The translations under genes were made by a program, and so were the position numbers. Of a stretch of 64,000 nucleotides of DNA, positions 1 to 12,746 are shown one piece after another (the stretch's first letter is position 1; each line of letters starts with the position of its first letter). The notes beneath the pieces are model-generated. The model worked only from the letters and a program-made list of their open reading frames with translations, ran no database searches and was not told the DNA's origin. This stretch comes from Uloborus plumipes. Lineage: Eukaryota > Arthropoda > Arachnida > Araneae > Uloboridae. Location of the stretch: positions 16,125 through 80,124 of the forward strand of contig JAXGGA010005226.1 of the NCBI GenBank assembly GCA_038373865.1, in the 5' to 3' direction.

Positions 1-336
1 GAACTGACAAGAAAAAGTTTACTCACTAAAATATTAGTTCACAGATACTATAAAGCATACATTCTATTTTCCACAAAATAATACTGCAACAAAGAACAAG
101 GGTATCCTCCTGTTTATAGCCATCAATCAGGAACATCCAATCACAAGATTGGGTATTGCCTATGAGATAAATATTCGAAGCTCCTTTATTTTAATTGATT
201 TTTCAAGAAATTCTTTAGTACCTACCCCTTTATACCCTTGTTCTTTGTTGCAGTATTATTTTGTAGAAAATAGAATGTACGCTTTATAGTATCTGTGAAC
301 TAGTATTTTAGTGAGTAAACTTATTCTTGTCAGTTC
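1..336. repeat. Foldback (inverted-repeat) element, cut by the window edge
   Basis: Bases 1-105 reappear as their reverse complement at 232-336, with only a few mismatches, around a spacer of about 125 bp. Both outer ends carry GAACTGACAAG or its complement. The spacer contains the small dyad CAATCACAAGATTG. The left end lies on the window edge, so true ends and TSD cannot be read. No coding capacity is seen. It is most likely a MITE or foldback element; superfamily unknown. Confidence 0.7.
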
Positions 337-631
337 TTATCAGTGCTCAACACATGTCAGTTTTGTAAAGATCAGTATGGGGATAAATTAGTTGCACTAA
401 TTTTAATTCTTCAAGCATGGCTTTATATTAAATTATTTATTTAATTATTTTGTAAATATTTAACTGTTAATAAGGTAAAATGGAATTCGATGCTGAAATT
501 AATAGCTCTTTATCACCATGCTCAGTTAGTAGCCCATCAAATGAAATTTGTCATAAAGTATCCTACATCAAACGAAAAGACCTCATTTATTTTCCTGATA
601 TTCATGTGATATTCAAGAAATTCTTCAATTA

Positions 632-740
632 AAAACAGGACTATCCCAATCACAAGATTGGGTATTGCTTATAATATAACTATTTAGAGCTCATTTATGT
701 TAATTAATTTCTCAAGAAAGTATTTAGTGCTTTATAATTA
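632..740 (+). repeat. Second copy of the spacer of the 1-336 foldback element
   Basis: This stretch repeats, in the same orientation, about 95 bp of the spacer at 129-225. It includes CAATCACAAGATTGGGTATT, then a TTAATT..TTTCTCAAGAAA-like stretch ending in TTTAGT. The inverted arms are absent here, so the spacer sequence exists apart from the foldback. It may be a solo fragment of the same element family. Confidence 0.6.
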
Positions 741-2457
741 TGAATGCATAATGCTCAGGCATCAGAGAAATACTTTTTCTTGTTTTCATCAATTATCTAA
801 TTTATTGTTCAATGATTTAATAAATTAAATTTCATGACATATTGAGTAGATAATACAGCTAATAATAAATATATAATTATTTTTTGGTTTAATTAATTTT
901 AAGTCCATGAGAGGGGGAACAAAAGCATATGGTCGTCGCGAAAAACATGCACATACTGTCAGCAGGATATCTCTTAATGGGAGAAATAACCAAAAGTAAA
1001 CTCTTTTCCTGTGAATAGCTAACATATCAGTGGCTTGTTTTAAAAAAAAATTAAAGTTTCTACTGCTCCCCCTTTATGAGAAAAATGGCTGCCAAAATGG
1101 CCAAAAACGCATTTTTTGCCTTATGGCTTATTTTTAAGCTAAAATATTTCCAAGAAGGAGTGAGAAACCCAAAAAATTTATTGCGTAGCAATTTACAGGG
1201 AGGACCTGTACACTACCAGAAAGTGAGAAAACCTTTGGTTTTGTTTGCCTTTTTTTGTAATAAATGCCTGAATTTTAGCAAAATCTGCAAAATCAAGTTT
1301 TTGTGGTGACAACTTCAAAGAGCCCTGTACCTTGGCAATTTTCATTATGAACGTTCTAGTATTTTTTTTCAGAATGCCTGGACTAACTAGTTTCCATAGA
1401 TATCTAACACTTTTATTTTGCATGAGTACAATTTTTTATAAAAAATGATTAAATAACATCACTTTTTTAGTATTTTGACGTGGCGGACAAACTTTGAGGG
1501 CATGTATCTCAGAAAATAAGTGGAGCAGGTAACTTTCCTTTTGGGCTTTTTCATACCTCTATACCATCAATCTGTGTACCAAATTAAAAAAAAATCCGAG
1601 TCGGTCGTGCGACCCCCATTCGGTGATTTGGTATGGAATCGCTCTTTTGTAACTACTGCACCCAAAAATATTATTTTGTTTTAAAATGGAAAACCTACTA
1701 ACAGTTTAGTGCATATCTCCCTCCCCCGCCTAACTCTGTCTTGAATTAATTTCGTTTTTTAAGATTGTGTTAAAATTTTTATTTTATTTTGATATTTTAA
1801 CTATTAACCTATTTATCTGTTTGAAAAAAAACTTTGTCGCACTTACGTAAACTTTAACTAACTTTTAAATTAGTCTTTTATTTTATTTATGAAACAAAAA
1901 AGCTTTCAGGCTGTGTAAATATTGTTATATTCTAAGTAATAATTTTATTTTTAAATTTAAAAGGTAGTGAAAGTGTTTTATTTTCTGAGTATCTTTAAAA
2001 ATTGAAAATTTCCATGGTCAAATTGGCACTTTTCCTGATATTCACCCGTAGATACTAATACACAGAGGTAACGGTAACAGTGCATCAAGTTCAATAGTTT
2101 ATTCCACACTCTCTCTCTCTCTCAAAAAAGCCAACCTACATGTGTGTACATGTACGTACATACATATTAAATGTCACGTTAAGTAAGAACACCGCAGTAA
2201 TAGAACAACGCTTCATTAAAATAGACGAACGGTCAGCTGCCAAGAACGCAACTGCCTGCTCTCAGCTCAAAAGAGAAGCATTCCATACACAACTGAAGAA
2301 TATTATAGAATAATTCAAATCAGATCAATCACATAAATTTACATGTTTAGAAGTTTTCTAAAAACTTCACCAAGGACTTGGAAAAGTAAAAGAGGAATGA
2401 ATGAATATTCGAACCTGTGGCTCGGTCCCGCAATCTCCGAGTCCGCTACTTAATCAT
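741..2457. other. Unassigned AT-rich stretch
   Basis: No coding region, tRNA or clear element boundary is recognised. Short open frames of 66-77 codons here overlap each other on both strands and have low-complexity composition, so they are treated as chance. A (CT)n run lies near 2110. Around 1570-1640 a short GC-richer patch with a TACCAAAT / ATTTGGTA pair hints at an undefined small repeat. Confidence 0.5.
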
Positions 2458-2459
2458 TA

Positions 2460-3101
2460 GGGTGGGCGGAAAATGACTCTTTTTTTTTTCGATGATGGGT
2501 AATGCGGAAAAGGTCTTATATGGGGAGCAAAGTGCACAGAAAAAATTTGAAATTTTTTGGTGAATTTTTTTGATCTGCCGTAATTACGTTGAAGTTCGGA
2601 AAAAAGGCTGTTTTTTTTTTAGATTTTTTTTTTTTTTTTTGAGATTTTTAGCAAATTATTATTTTTTTTTCTATTTTCGATAACGGGGGGGGGGGGATGT
2701 GCCATTAGGGGCTTAGAAATTCCAAAAAAAAAAAAAATTGAGGTCAATTTCCTTCCTTTTCCACAAATGCCTAGAAGATTTGTCAATGTCCTGTTTTTTT
2801 TCTACGTTTTAAATTAAATTTTGTCAAAATGTTAAAATGCTGTTTCCTCCGTACTTATCTGAAATAACTACATTGTCTTTCGCATATAATGCATTTTAGC
2901 TGTTAGGTGCTAACAAATTTGAGATAACAATTTTCTAAAAATCTCAAGAAACTGCATTTTTTCCGAACTTCAATGCAGTTGCGACAGATCAAGAAACTGA
3001 CCAAAAAATTTCAATTTTTTTCTGTGCACTTTGCTACCATAATGGCCACCTTTTCCGCATTACCCATCACCGAAATAAAAAAAGTCATTTTCGGCCCATC
3101 C
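2460..3101. mobile_element. TA-flanked MITE (Tc1/mariner or pogo type) with ~150-bp terminal inverted repeats
   Basis: The left end GGGTGGGCGGAAAATGACT matches the complement of the right end AGTCATTTTCGGCCCATCC. Similarity continues inward through GGTAATGCGGAAAAGG, AAAGTGCACAGAAAAAA and a GAAGTTCGGAAAAA motif, giving arms of about 150 bp. TA dinucleotides flank both ends (2458-2459 and 3102-3103), as expected for IS630-Tc1-mariner insertion. The interior is poly-T, poly-A and a 12-G run near 2685, with no transposase. It is a non-autonomous element; arms differ by scattered substitutions, so it is not very young. Confidence 0.8.
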
Positions 3102-3103
3102 TA

Positions 3104-5678
3104 TTAGTCATTCGGCCAACCAGGTGCTCGCTTAAAGGTGTCGAACGCCCTAAAGAAGTTTTCATTTTTAAAAGGGCGCATGCGTTGCATTCGTGGTGTC
3201 GATTAGTGTCGCAAGTTCAATTGTTTTTCCCTACCTCAAGAAAAGCCTAATGCAAAAAGAGAAGTTTTCACTCCAAAAATTCTGGGGAAGAGACCCACAA
3301 ACCACATACCCTGAGTGAGTACAAAGATTAGGTTAATGTTTCTAATACATTTGATCTAGTAATTTCTAATTTGATTCGATGTAGTTAAACCAAAAGCTGA
3401 ATCTACTTTCTGCCTCTTATCTGTCTCGTTGAGAACAGAAACGGCAAAAATCTGGGACTTATGTCTTTTCTGCACTGAACGAAAATTGGGGTAACTAAAT
3501 AAAGTGCTTTTCTGGACAAGGATTCACTTTCCTTCTACATTAATCGATTTCTCGACATAAATATATAATTGATTTAATTACAACTAACTCAATTTTGTTT
3601 TCCCACTTCAACAAACGTCTGACGCAGTATATAACCAACTAAGGGTCTTGCGCTATAAAACCATCCAACCAATTTTGAAAAAATGTAACCTATGCCCTTT
3701 CTGAAGAAAAAAACGATTCATTTATTCAATTGATACACACGTTTGCTTATATTTAAAAAATGATTTTGAATAAAGAGTGGAAACCGTTTTTTCTTAAGCA
3801 ACATAAATATGACAAGCGTATTATTAAAAGTTCAAGATATATTCGACACTCCATAGCCACAAAAATGATGCACTGTTATCTTTCCTCATAATTTCTCATT
3901 TTCTCTGTTGTCATCTCATTATTTGAAATCGCCGGTACTTGTTTGTCTTTCTTCCATGACTTTAACACCATTAGACAGATAAACTACCCTTCTGTGTAAT
4001 TTCCCCTGCCTTCCATCCTCTTTCAGAATGAGAAATTTCCCGTTCGATGTATTGAATTCCCTTCACTTCACGACACTTTTTAAACGAAATGATATTGCTG
4101 TAAACACGGTGTAAGCAAACAAGGCTTCCAGTGGGTATTAGACAATCCCAACATGTGTTTCGTGAGGCTAACTTTCACGCGAGAAGCCAGGGCGGCCACT
4201 GCAGCGTAACTTATAGCTTGAAATCACTGTTTTGCGTGATACTCAGTCTTTTTTTTATTTATTTATTTGTTTTTCTCTTCTCGGCGGTGGCAACACTTGG
4301 TGACAAGTTGTTTTAAAACCGAGAAATCTCCGTGGTACATGCTGTCAACCTGGGAACAGGAGTAATGTGAAGAGAATACAGGCGTTGCGTGCTTAAGTAA
4401 ATGACCGGGAGGGGATGAATGGCTGATAAGAAAAAAATAATAAATATGCATTGTTGGCTTATTTGTGTGATTATAGGATCTCGTTCAACAGAGAAAATTA
4501 CAGTTTGAATACTGGTGTCTGTTTTATAAAATGATTACTGTCCGGTGTTGCTTGCGTTTGAGTTTAGGTTTGTCTTTTGAAGGTAAAGCGTAGGAAAATC
4601 GAATCAATAATCAGAAAAGGAAAAGCAGTTTTGATGGCTTACAGTTATACGAGGGTCGAACACGAGGGGTCCATTGAACATTTTCAGCGGGAAGGGTAAT
4701 TTCAGAGAAGTTTTTAACTTTTGTTGGGGGGAGGGGGTTTTTGTTTTTAGAGGGGTGATAGGATTGGAAGGGGGTTATGCCGTTTTACGGCTGAGCACGC
4801 CTGACCGATCATAGAAAACCTGCTAGGATTTTTTAGGAAATGTTCACTGCATTTCCTGCTATAGCTTTATTCTACAGGATAGGTTAAGACAGTATCATAC
4901 GCCGGATTGGGTCGAGGGGGAGGTGAATTTTCCCCAAACATATGTAAGCCTTATTGAACTATAACACTGAATTATTGGTCTTGTTTATAGATATCCTGAC
5001 AGTCCGGGTAACTTTTTGCAACTCTGAATCAGGAAAGTAAAATTTTCAAGTGTTTCAAAATGCTCGATCTTTATATGCTTACTATACTTTTTTTTTGCAG
5101 TTAATAGAATATCACGCAGTGGGTAGCAATATTTTAACCCATTTATGCCCAAGTTTTTTAGAACAATTTTTTTTTTTTTTTTTTTTTTTTAATTTTTATC
5201 TACTTAAAACTCTTACTTGGAATGGTTTACATACATTTTAGGCTTAAAATAGTTCCCCGTTGCCATATTTATTAGGTTATTTGACGTCTTGTTTATGGGA
5301 TATTTTGCAGATATGTGAGTAAAATACGACCTTACTTGACTTTATTTTTGCAAAGTAACATTACAGAAGGCTCTCTGATCCATTTTAAGCAAATCATTTT
5401 AAAATAGTTCAATTTTATGAAAAATAAGTTCGCGAAAAAAAACTTACTTTCTATGGCTACCCATGCTGGATCGCTGCTCGACTGATTTGTCTGAAAATAG
5501 CTGCCAATAAATAAACTCTGATATCCAACTAGTGGCTCTAACTGGTTTTCTCAAGAAGAAGGACTGTTCAACTTGTGAAAAGCAGCTTTACTAAAATGAT
5601 ATACCCATTAGAGGTTTTTGTATGCAGTAACTAACAAGCTTCCCGTTTTTAGGCTACTGGGCATACATGAGTTAATAG
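3104..5678. other. Unassigned intergenic stretch
   Basis: No gene or element boundary is recognised. There is a poly-T run of over 20 bases near 5168-5190, a G-rich patch around 4725-4775, and short frames of about 60 codons at 4131-4316 and 4263-4451 that oppose each other and resemble no known family. The stretch looks low-copy relative to its surroundings but shows no exon-like structure. Confidence 0.4.
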
Positions 5679-6671
5679 CTGGGCAATTCCATTTTTAAAA
5701 AAAGCAACGTTTGCTGCACAAAACAGACTGCAGAGGCTCCAAATATGTCTAGACCTTGTTTCATTGCCTGAATTTTTGAAGAACATGTACTCTACTTCTA
5801 TAAGATACAGTTGAAATTTGAAGATTTCAAGAAACAGTATTTATGTGATGGTGCTTTTTGGCTCCGTAACGGACGTTTCTTACGAGATCATGGAGAAAAA
5901 TGTTATTATTTCAATATGTTTTCTGGAAATCTTCAAAATGTAACTGGGGCATTTCACGGCATTTGTGACATAGGGGTGTCCGTAACAAAACGTTTCTAAA
6001 GTTTAAAATTTTTATATATATTGAAAAAGTACATTCTAAAGTATATGAATATCATATTGGTTTCATAGCTCACTTTATATTACGTTTGTAATGGCACTCA
6101 GAACATTGAAAATGCAATTTTCACTGTTACGGACTCAACATTGAATTTTTCTTTAAAAACTAAACTTTTATTCCAATTATTGTGACGGACTCTACAGTCA
6201 TCATTTTCACAATCCATAATTTTTTATAGAACGCACTTTTTGACTAAAATTGTTAGCTATATTAGAGGTGAGCCTTTACTTTATCTGTCTCAAGTACCAG
6301 TTTCGGCTTAAAAATCGGTTTAAGCCAGATTTAAAGAAAAATTCAATGTAGAGTCCGTAACAGTGAAAATTGCATTTTCAATGTTCTGAGTGCCATTACA
6401 AACGTAATATAAAGTGAACTATGAAAACAATATGATATTCATATACTTTAGAATGTACTTTTTCAATATATATAAAAATTTTAAACTTTAGAAACGTTTT
6501 GTTACGGACACCCCTATGTCACAAATACCGTGAAATGCCCCAACTGCATTATATGGTAGTAAAGACTTCATTGAGTTAATGAAATAAAACAAAATTGTAA
6601 CCTATTTCTAGTCTTTGTTGTAAGCTGTTTTGTGGGAAACTGACACGTCTTTTATCGTGGAATTGCCCAAC
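5679..6671. mobile_element. Non-autonomous element with long internal hairpin arms
   Basis: Outer ends are short inverted repeats, CTGGGCAATTCCA at the left and TGGAATTGCCCAA at the right. Inside, 5944-6157 is repeated as its reverse complement at 6331-6543 with few mismatches, so a transcript would fold into a hairpin with over 200 bp of stem. The motif GTCCGTAACA or a close variant occurs in both arms and again as GACGGACTC near 6185. The 62-codon frame at 5811-5999 runs into the left arm and has no recognisable domain. No clear TSD could be read; superfamily is unknown. Confidence 0.75.
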
Positions 6672-6707
6672 TGCAACACAAATTAGCTTCAATAGCAGCT
6701 TCTAAAC

Positions 6708-7675
6708 CAGTGGTTCCTAACCTTTTTCACGTCGCGACCCCTTTTTAACGAACTAAACAACCCGCGAACCCATATGTTGGGGGGGGGGGGGGGGGGGCAA
6801 CGTAACTCCGTGTGCAATATTTCGAAATTCTAGTCTTAAAATTGCAGTTTACGCGATCTCTAGTGATATATCAGATAGAGAAGACGCTCATTTAGTTTTA
6901 TGAACGGCTTGAGCCCTGGAGATTTTTCTTCGGAAATTCCTCGAAATTAAATTCTTAGAAATAAAATTTTATGCATAAGGAAAGAGGAGGGTATGGGGGG
7001 GGGTGTTCTCCAAGCTTTAAAAAATGAAGTATCATAAGAAAGCGCAATTGTAGACCATTTTTATGGATTTTAAGTTAAGGGAGGATGTTCGGTACTCTCG
7101 GAAAATGGAGGTTATAGAAATGTATTATAAAGCCATTTAATAATATTAGAAAAAGAGTTCGGGCTCAGAGACTCTTCCCTGAAAATTTAGAAATTGAAGT
7201 TTCAAAAACGACATTTTAAACGATTTTTAATGATGTGTGTGTGGGGAGGCGGGACGCTTCCCCGGAAGCTTTTCAAAATTTGAGCTTTAAGAAATGAAAA
7301 GTAGTTCTTCCACTGACTTTTTTTTTTTGAAATTTATGTCTTTTAAACGCAGTTTTAGACGATCTTTAACAACGTAGAAAGCAGACATCCTGATGGATCT
7401 CCTGGATTTGTTTTTTTTCCCGAAATTCCAATTGTTGGCAATCAAGGGCTCTAGTCTAGGCGGGGGGAGGGTGACACAGTCCTATAGATCTTCTTTTGGC
7501 TTCACCACTGCCCTCAAGTGTGGATGCTACTTATTATTGATTTATTTTTTCCCCATATATATTTTTGCTTGCAAACTATATAATAATATTTAAAATCTAA
7601 TGATAATGTCGCGACCCAATGAGAAATGCTTCGTAACCCCTTTTGGGGTCGCGACCCATAGGTTGGGAGCCACTG
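6708..7675. mobile_element. hAT-type MITE, 968 bp, with perfect 8-bp TSD
   Basis: The element starts CAGTGGTTCCTAACC and ends GGTTGGGAGCCACTG, and both ends carry the GTCGCGACCC motif common in hAT termini. The 8-bp duplication TTCTAAAC is identical at 6700-6707 and 7676-7683, which fixes the boundaries to the base. A run of 19 G lies 72-90 bp inside the left end. The interior shows diverged internal repeats of GAAATTCTTAAAA-like text but no transposase domain, so it is non-autonomous. Confidence 0.9.
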
Positions 7676-7724
7676 TTCTAAACGGTGGCTTCAGAATCAT
7701 TGTCTTAAGGACCTCCTAAGAGGA

Positions 7725-7950
7725 GGACCCACAAATAATGTCTCGCTTTTTCATCTTATTTGCACTTCCCTACCCCTTTTTGACTCCAAGTGTCAAAACT
7801 CATCTTGCCCCTCCTCCCCCCTTGTCGAATGTCGCGCCATATTGTATAAATGTATTTTTAATAAAAAAAATGTATTAAGGCACACTTCTTCCCCTTGTCA
7901 CAAATTGTCAGTTTCACAAACCTCCTCTCCTCTCAAAGCGTGACTAGACT
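7725..7950. repeat. Weak inverted relative of the sequence at 9885-10060
   Basis: Read on the minus strand, the right part (CTTTGAGAGGAGAG.. then GACAAGGGGAAGAAG) resembles the plus strand at 9895-9945 (CTTTTGAGGGGAGAGAG.. then GGGGAAGAAGTGACA). Both places are rich in GTCAC/GTGAC and in purine tracts. The match is short and gapped. It may be the remains of a dispersed repeat, but purine-tract similarity by chance is a real alternative. Confidence 0.3.
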
Positions 7951-8174
7951 CGACTGCAACCTTTCGTGACTATAGAGAAATAAGCTGAGACCAAGCAAAG
8001 GAAGCAGTTCCTTGCGTAGTGTCCGAATTTCGGGGGAAATTAGATCCTTCCCTTTAGAAATCGGATTAGAGTGTTTCATCTACGCATATGTAGCTTTTTT
8101 TTGTCGTAATATTCGTAATTTTCTTAATATTTTAAGTTTTACGAACGAAGTAGCGTGGAAGCGTAATCCATTTG

Positions 8175-8912
8175 CAGGGGCGTAGGAAACGGGGGAGCTG
8201 GGGGAGCTAGAGCTCCCCCTGGAATATTTCAGACCGGCTCAGCTCCCCGGGAAAATCTTCTTACTACAACTTTCGTAGCACATTTTTTTCTTAAACCTGT
8301 TTTCAAAAATGTGATCAACAGGACTGTGCAAATTAAATGGAACAAACGCATTTTCTAAGAATTGTTCCATCCTCAGGAACTTCACATATTCTCAACATTA
8401 TCAAAAATTGTCTAAAATTACGTTTTTAAACCTACATTTTAGAAAAATGGCCCGGGATGATTTTTCTACAACAGTTCCTGGCCCTAATGTGACCAAAGAA
8501 GGTCTACATTCGCTTTTTAGACTTCTATTTCAACAAATTTCTATCCTCTAAAGTCACCAAAAATCTTCTAAAGTCATTGTTTTAAAATTAATATTTGGAC
8601 ATTTTTCCTGTAGAGAAGTTTGAAACTTCCTATTTTTGAGCATTTCCATCTAAAACTAAGTTCATATTCAAAATGTAAAAGTGTACTTCAAACTTGTCGT
8701 CTTTCTGAAGAAAGAGATATTAGTAACGCTTTTAAATTACTTTTATTCACAAAAAATATCAATTCGAAAATGAATGACTTTATAGTTGAGCTAATGCGTA
8801 AAGAGTAAAAAAGTGGAGCTGTTCCCCCCCCCCCCCCCCCAAAGAAAGTGCTAATATCTGCCATTACGCCAAAGTTGGCTCCCCCTGTTTTTACAAAGTT
8901 AATACGCTACTG
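8175..8912 (+). mobile_element. hAT-type MITE (family A), 738 bp, with perfect 8-bp TSD
   Basis: Ends are CAGGGGCGTAGGAA and the complement-matching TTAATACGCTACTG. The TSD TCCATTTG is identical at 8167-8174 and 8913-8920. The interior is shared, in the opposite orientation, with the element at 19937-22462, including the GGGGAGCT-rich left end and a CTAAAGTCACCAAAAATCTT segment. A run of 17 C lies 72-88 bp inside the right end. The 62-codon frame at 8620-8808 has no recognisable domain. Non-autonomous. Confidence 0.9.
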
Positions 8913-8920
8913 TCCATTTG

Positions 8921-11152
8921 AATCGAACGCGTCAGCCAATAAGAGTTCACGGACAGTTGGCGATCTCCTCTAATTCGCCAAGAAGGTTTCTGTTAACTCC
9001 GTTCTTCTTCCGCGCGTAGTGATTTCATTGTCAACTTAAGTTGCTGTCAAGTATAATATGATTTTAAAACAATGAAGTGGTTCCAGAAATCGACCGGTGT
9101 GGGAATATTATAGTATCAGCTAACTCTCTGGGAACTTAAATGAAAGATCCAGTTATAGAGTGTCAATCGGTAACTACTAAATGGCTCAGCATTTTATCGT
9201 ATGTGTCCCACTTCTTATTCATTATTCATTTAGTCAAAATGAAGACCATGGGAGAAGTGATTTAGCTCTTTATGACTGGCCACCCTAGGTGACCATATAT
9301 AGCACCATATGATATCTCCCTGTGGAAGTTATGGAAAGGATGCAGAGTTTATACGATTCTTTTGATACCTTACCTACAGATATTGATGAATTGAGAGGGA
9401 AAAAAAAGTGAATCGCTGCATCAATTGCTTCTGTGAGTGCGTACATATTACAAGGTACAGCATGGAGACTGAGTACATGTGTAATATTCTTCACGCGTCA
9501 GGAGGAGGGCAAATGGAACAACTTTAGAATGATTCAGGTATGTTAAAATAAATTCGGAAAACAATCTCTTGAAGAATGTTGTACATTTTTGAAGCCCAGG
9601 AATACCTTTTTTAATCATCTATTAAAATTATTTGTAAACATTGTTGCTTATTTTATGAAGTAAAGTTTAGAGAACCGATAGTGTAACCTTGCAAGTAGAG
9701 TAGCATTCTGCTTTTTACAATTTCTTTTAAAGTCGAACATACTGAAATATATGTAGAGGTTAAAAGTTACTCGCAGCATAGTTTCAAAATCACGTTCAAA
9801 AGTCTATATTTGATAAATGAACTAAGTTTTTAAACTAAAACTTTTTTTTTCACTTATCATCTATTAAGAAGTAGTAGACAAATGTCACCCTTTTGAGGGG
9901 AGAGAGAGTTTGACAAGGGGCAGGGGAAGAAGTGACAAGAAATGTGACATCAAGCGTTTTTTAATAAAACTATGCGTATGAAAAATATCGTGACGTGACA
10001 AAAGGGGGTAGTGTAGGATATCATGACCCTTTGTAACAAAGAGAGTGGGAGGGGGGGGGGCATAGGCGGCTGGTGCACTTAAAAAGTGACGGGCTGAAAG
10101 AAGTTGAGGGGTAGGGGCAACATCTCTCAACCTCTTTTTTTTATTCAAAAATTTGGCTATATTATTGGATTTCAGCACAACTGATCTCTAAAATATGCCA
10201 AAACGGCCTCAAAAATCAAGACGGATGACCACCGTAAACATTCCTTTAAGATTCAAAGTTTCACTTTAATGAAATAACATTTAAAAATACTATTTTTGGA
10301 ATATATTCAGCTTCTATTTTCGTGAAATTGATCAATCCACTGAGTAAGAAAAATCATTTTTCAATTGCTCATTGCTTTTAAACTCTAAAAAGTGAGGGTA
10401 CAAAGTCCGTATGCTTTTGGAAGTGAGGGGGCAGTCACCCCCCTTGCCCTCCTGTACGAGCCGCCAAGGGGGAGGGGGAGGCGTCAGAAATGTTTAAAAA
10501 CATTTCTGGTGTGACATTATCTCTAGTCGGCCCCTAAAACGCCTTGAAAAGAAAGACGTACTTTACTGTAAGACGGTCCCTTCTTCTTGCCTGTTTACAC
10601 ATCGTAAAACGCAGACTCCATAATAAACAATATTACCATTTTGTAGTGTATAACTTTTGCCTGAAGTAATAAATTCAGGAATTTTGACCCTTTTTATTTT
10701 GAAGTCCTCTAAAAGGAATACCGCCTGCAATAAATATGGTAAATAAAAGATTCAATAATTATTTCTAACGTGCGAACAAGCATTTTCGACTTTGGTGGTC
10801 CTTAGGCTATTCGAAGTATTCAGGGTCGCTATAACTTAGGCTGTAATTGGTAACATAAATAATAAATCAGGTGAATTAAACACCTCGGTCTTCTCCAAGC
10901 TGTGTGAATGAATACCCGCCATTGTGCGGGATTATAATGCGTGTAAAGACTCCATAAGTTTTCTAAAGAAGAAATTTTCCTGGAATAAAATCATTCATAT
11001 TTCATGGAAGTGTCTGAATTAAAAAAAAAACCTTAGAATATAATTTTAAATTAAGTTTATTTTGTATTGTGCTCATTTAGTTTTCTTGGACATACCTGTT
11101 TTCTCCCTGCATATAGGAAAAGTTGAAAAATCTTTTTAATATTTTGTAAGCA
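8921..11152. other. Unassigned stretch
   Basis: No gene is recognised. A moderately GC-rich patch lies at 8935-9030. G-rich tracts occur at 10050-10060 and 10460-10480. The 97-codon minus-strand frame at 9885-10178 is proline/leucine-rich because it reads through purine tracts, and is not taken as a gene. Confidence 0.4.
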
Positions 11153-11432
11153 GGGTAAATGAAGGGGCAAGTGGATAAAGGTGATATGTTGATATTTGAA
11201 TTTCGCCGATTTACACAAATTCAAATTAGTGTGTGTTCAATTGTGTTAACTCACACAATTGAAAGGGCAAATGAATAGAGGTGATATGTGACATTTTTTT
11301 TTATTTCTAGAAAAAGCTTTCAAAAAAGATATTATTACCTTTTCACCTTCATCCATGGTAAAAAGTATGCTTTTCCAACATTGTCACATATCACTTTTAT
11401 CCGTCACTTGTCCCTTCAAATATCAACATATA
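11153..11432. repeat. Small inverted/direct repeat cluster
   Basis: The stretch near 11160-11198 (GGGGCAAGTGGATAAAGGTG then GATATGTTGATATTTGAA) recurs as a direct partial copy near 11264-11292 (GGGCAAATGAATAGAGGTGA). It recurs again as a reverse complement at 11382-11432 (ATATCACTTTTATCCGTCAC then TTGTCCCTTCAAATATCAAC). A separate dyad, CAATTGTGTTAACTCACACAATTG, sits between them. The arrangement suggests a small rearranged MITE without readable ends. Confidence 0.5.
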
Positions 11433-12740
11433 AATTATTGTGATATAAGCATTTCATTAGAAAATATCGGAGTATAAATAATTGTGATATGCATTTCATT
11501 AGTAATAAGTTTTGATTGGAAAGTTCTTGATTATATGGCTTCTTTTTACACACATAGCATTCGATCGTCATTTAATAAATGAGCAACTTAGGAAAATATG
11601 ATTTTACTAAACTTTGTTTTAAAAACAGTATGAAGTTAAAAACATATTAGTGTCTTTTCATTTTAACTCGTCTTGGAATGCTCTATGGAGAATTGTCATT
11701 GATATCCTTTTGAAATAAAGCCCTGTTCTCAATGTAAGGTTCAAGTTTCCATTTATACTTAAGCATGTAGCGCATTTGCCTCATGCCGTACTGTTTAGTA
11801 CGCATTTTGGACTTAGCATTCTGTGTATCTTTGTAGTCCAGTTAACTTAAATTTCGTGCATACTACCATAGAGGGAAACAAACCTCCACAGTTGAATATA
11901 ATTTCATCATTTTTTTCATTCATTTATCTATTTTAGTGCTTGTCATCATTCTGTGCTTGTCTTGCTATCACTGCTCACTTTGCATATTAGATTAGCTGCT
12001 CGTTCATGATTATACCAATAATTGAAACAAGTAAGTCACATGAAGGCAACCATAGATCAATGTGTTTATTTTATACATTCAGGTAAAATCAAATAAATAG
12101 CTCTCTTAAATACAAATATGTACACACTTAATGAAATCTTCATTCGAGTAACAGTTTTTATCATGAAGAACTTTTCAGACGTTTTATTAGATTCTGTTTT
12201 TCACGAAATGAAGAGTACGTATGATTTCAGACCCGGCAATATAGCTTTTCAGATTTAGGCGTAGTGGCTGGTAAGGTACCGTTGAAAGGAACTCCTAAAG
12301 AAAATTGAGAAGAAAAAAAAAGATCATTACTTTCACCCCAAAACAAGAATTTTTATCTAAATACAATTTAAGTTAGATCGCGCAGACATTTTTTATAGCG
12401 AATCATATCAAGATTAACAAAACATGATTTAATATGATAACACTTGATGCAATCAGTTTGAAGTTCAAATTTAGTTTGACAATTTTGATTGCGTGTTTTT
12501 GGACCTAAGAGATTCCTTTTTGTAAGGAGAAAAATTATACAACAGTGAAAATAATAATTCTTTTTCAGTGGCTAAGGCAAAACTAAATGATAGAAAAATC
12601 GAAATCAAATACCATAGTTCAGAATTCAGTGTCAACAGAACCATGACACCAGTACATCAACAGGACAAGGACATACTTCCACCTCAAAAATTGCCCACCT
12701 TTACGACTACCCCCCCCCCCTAAACCAGAGTTAAGGTAGA
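11433..12740. other. Unassigned AT-rich stretch
   Basis: No gene, RNA or element boundary is seen. An 11-C run ends at 12720. Local partial duplication is visible near 11425-11505 (AATTATTGTGATATNNGCATTTCATTAG occurs twice, 19 or more bases at a time). Confidence 0.4.
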
Positions 12741-12746
12741 AATGCA

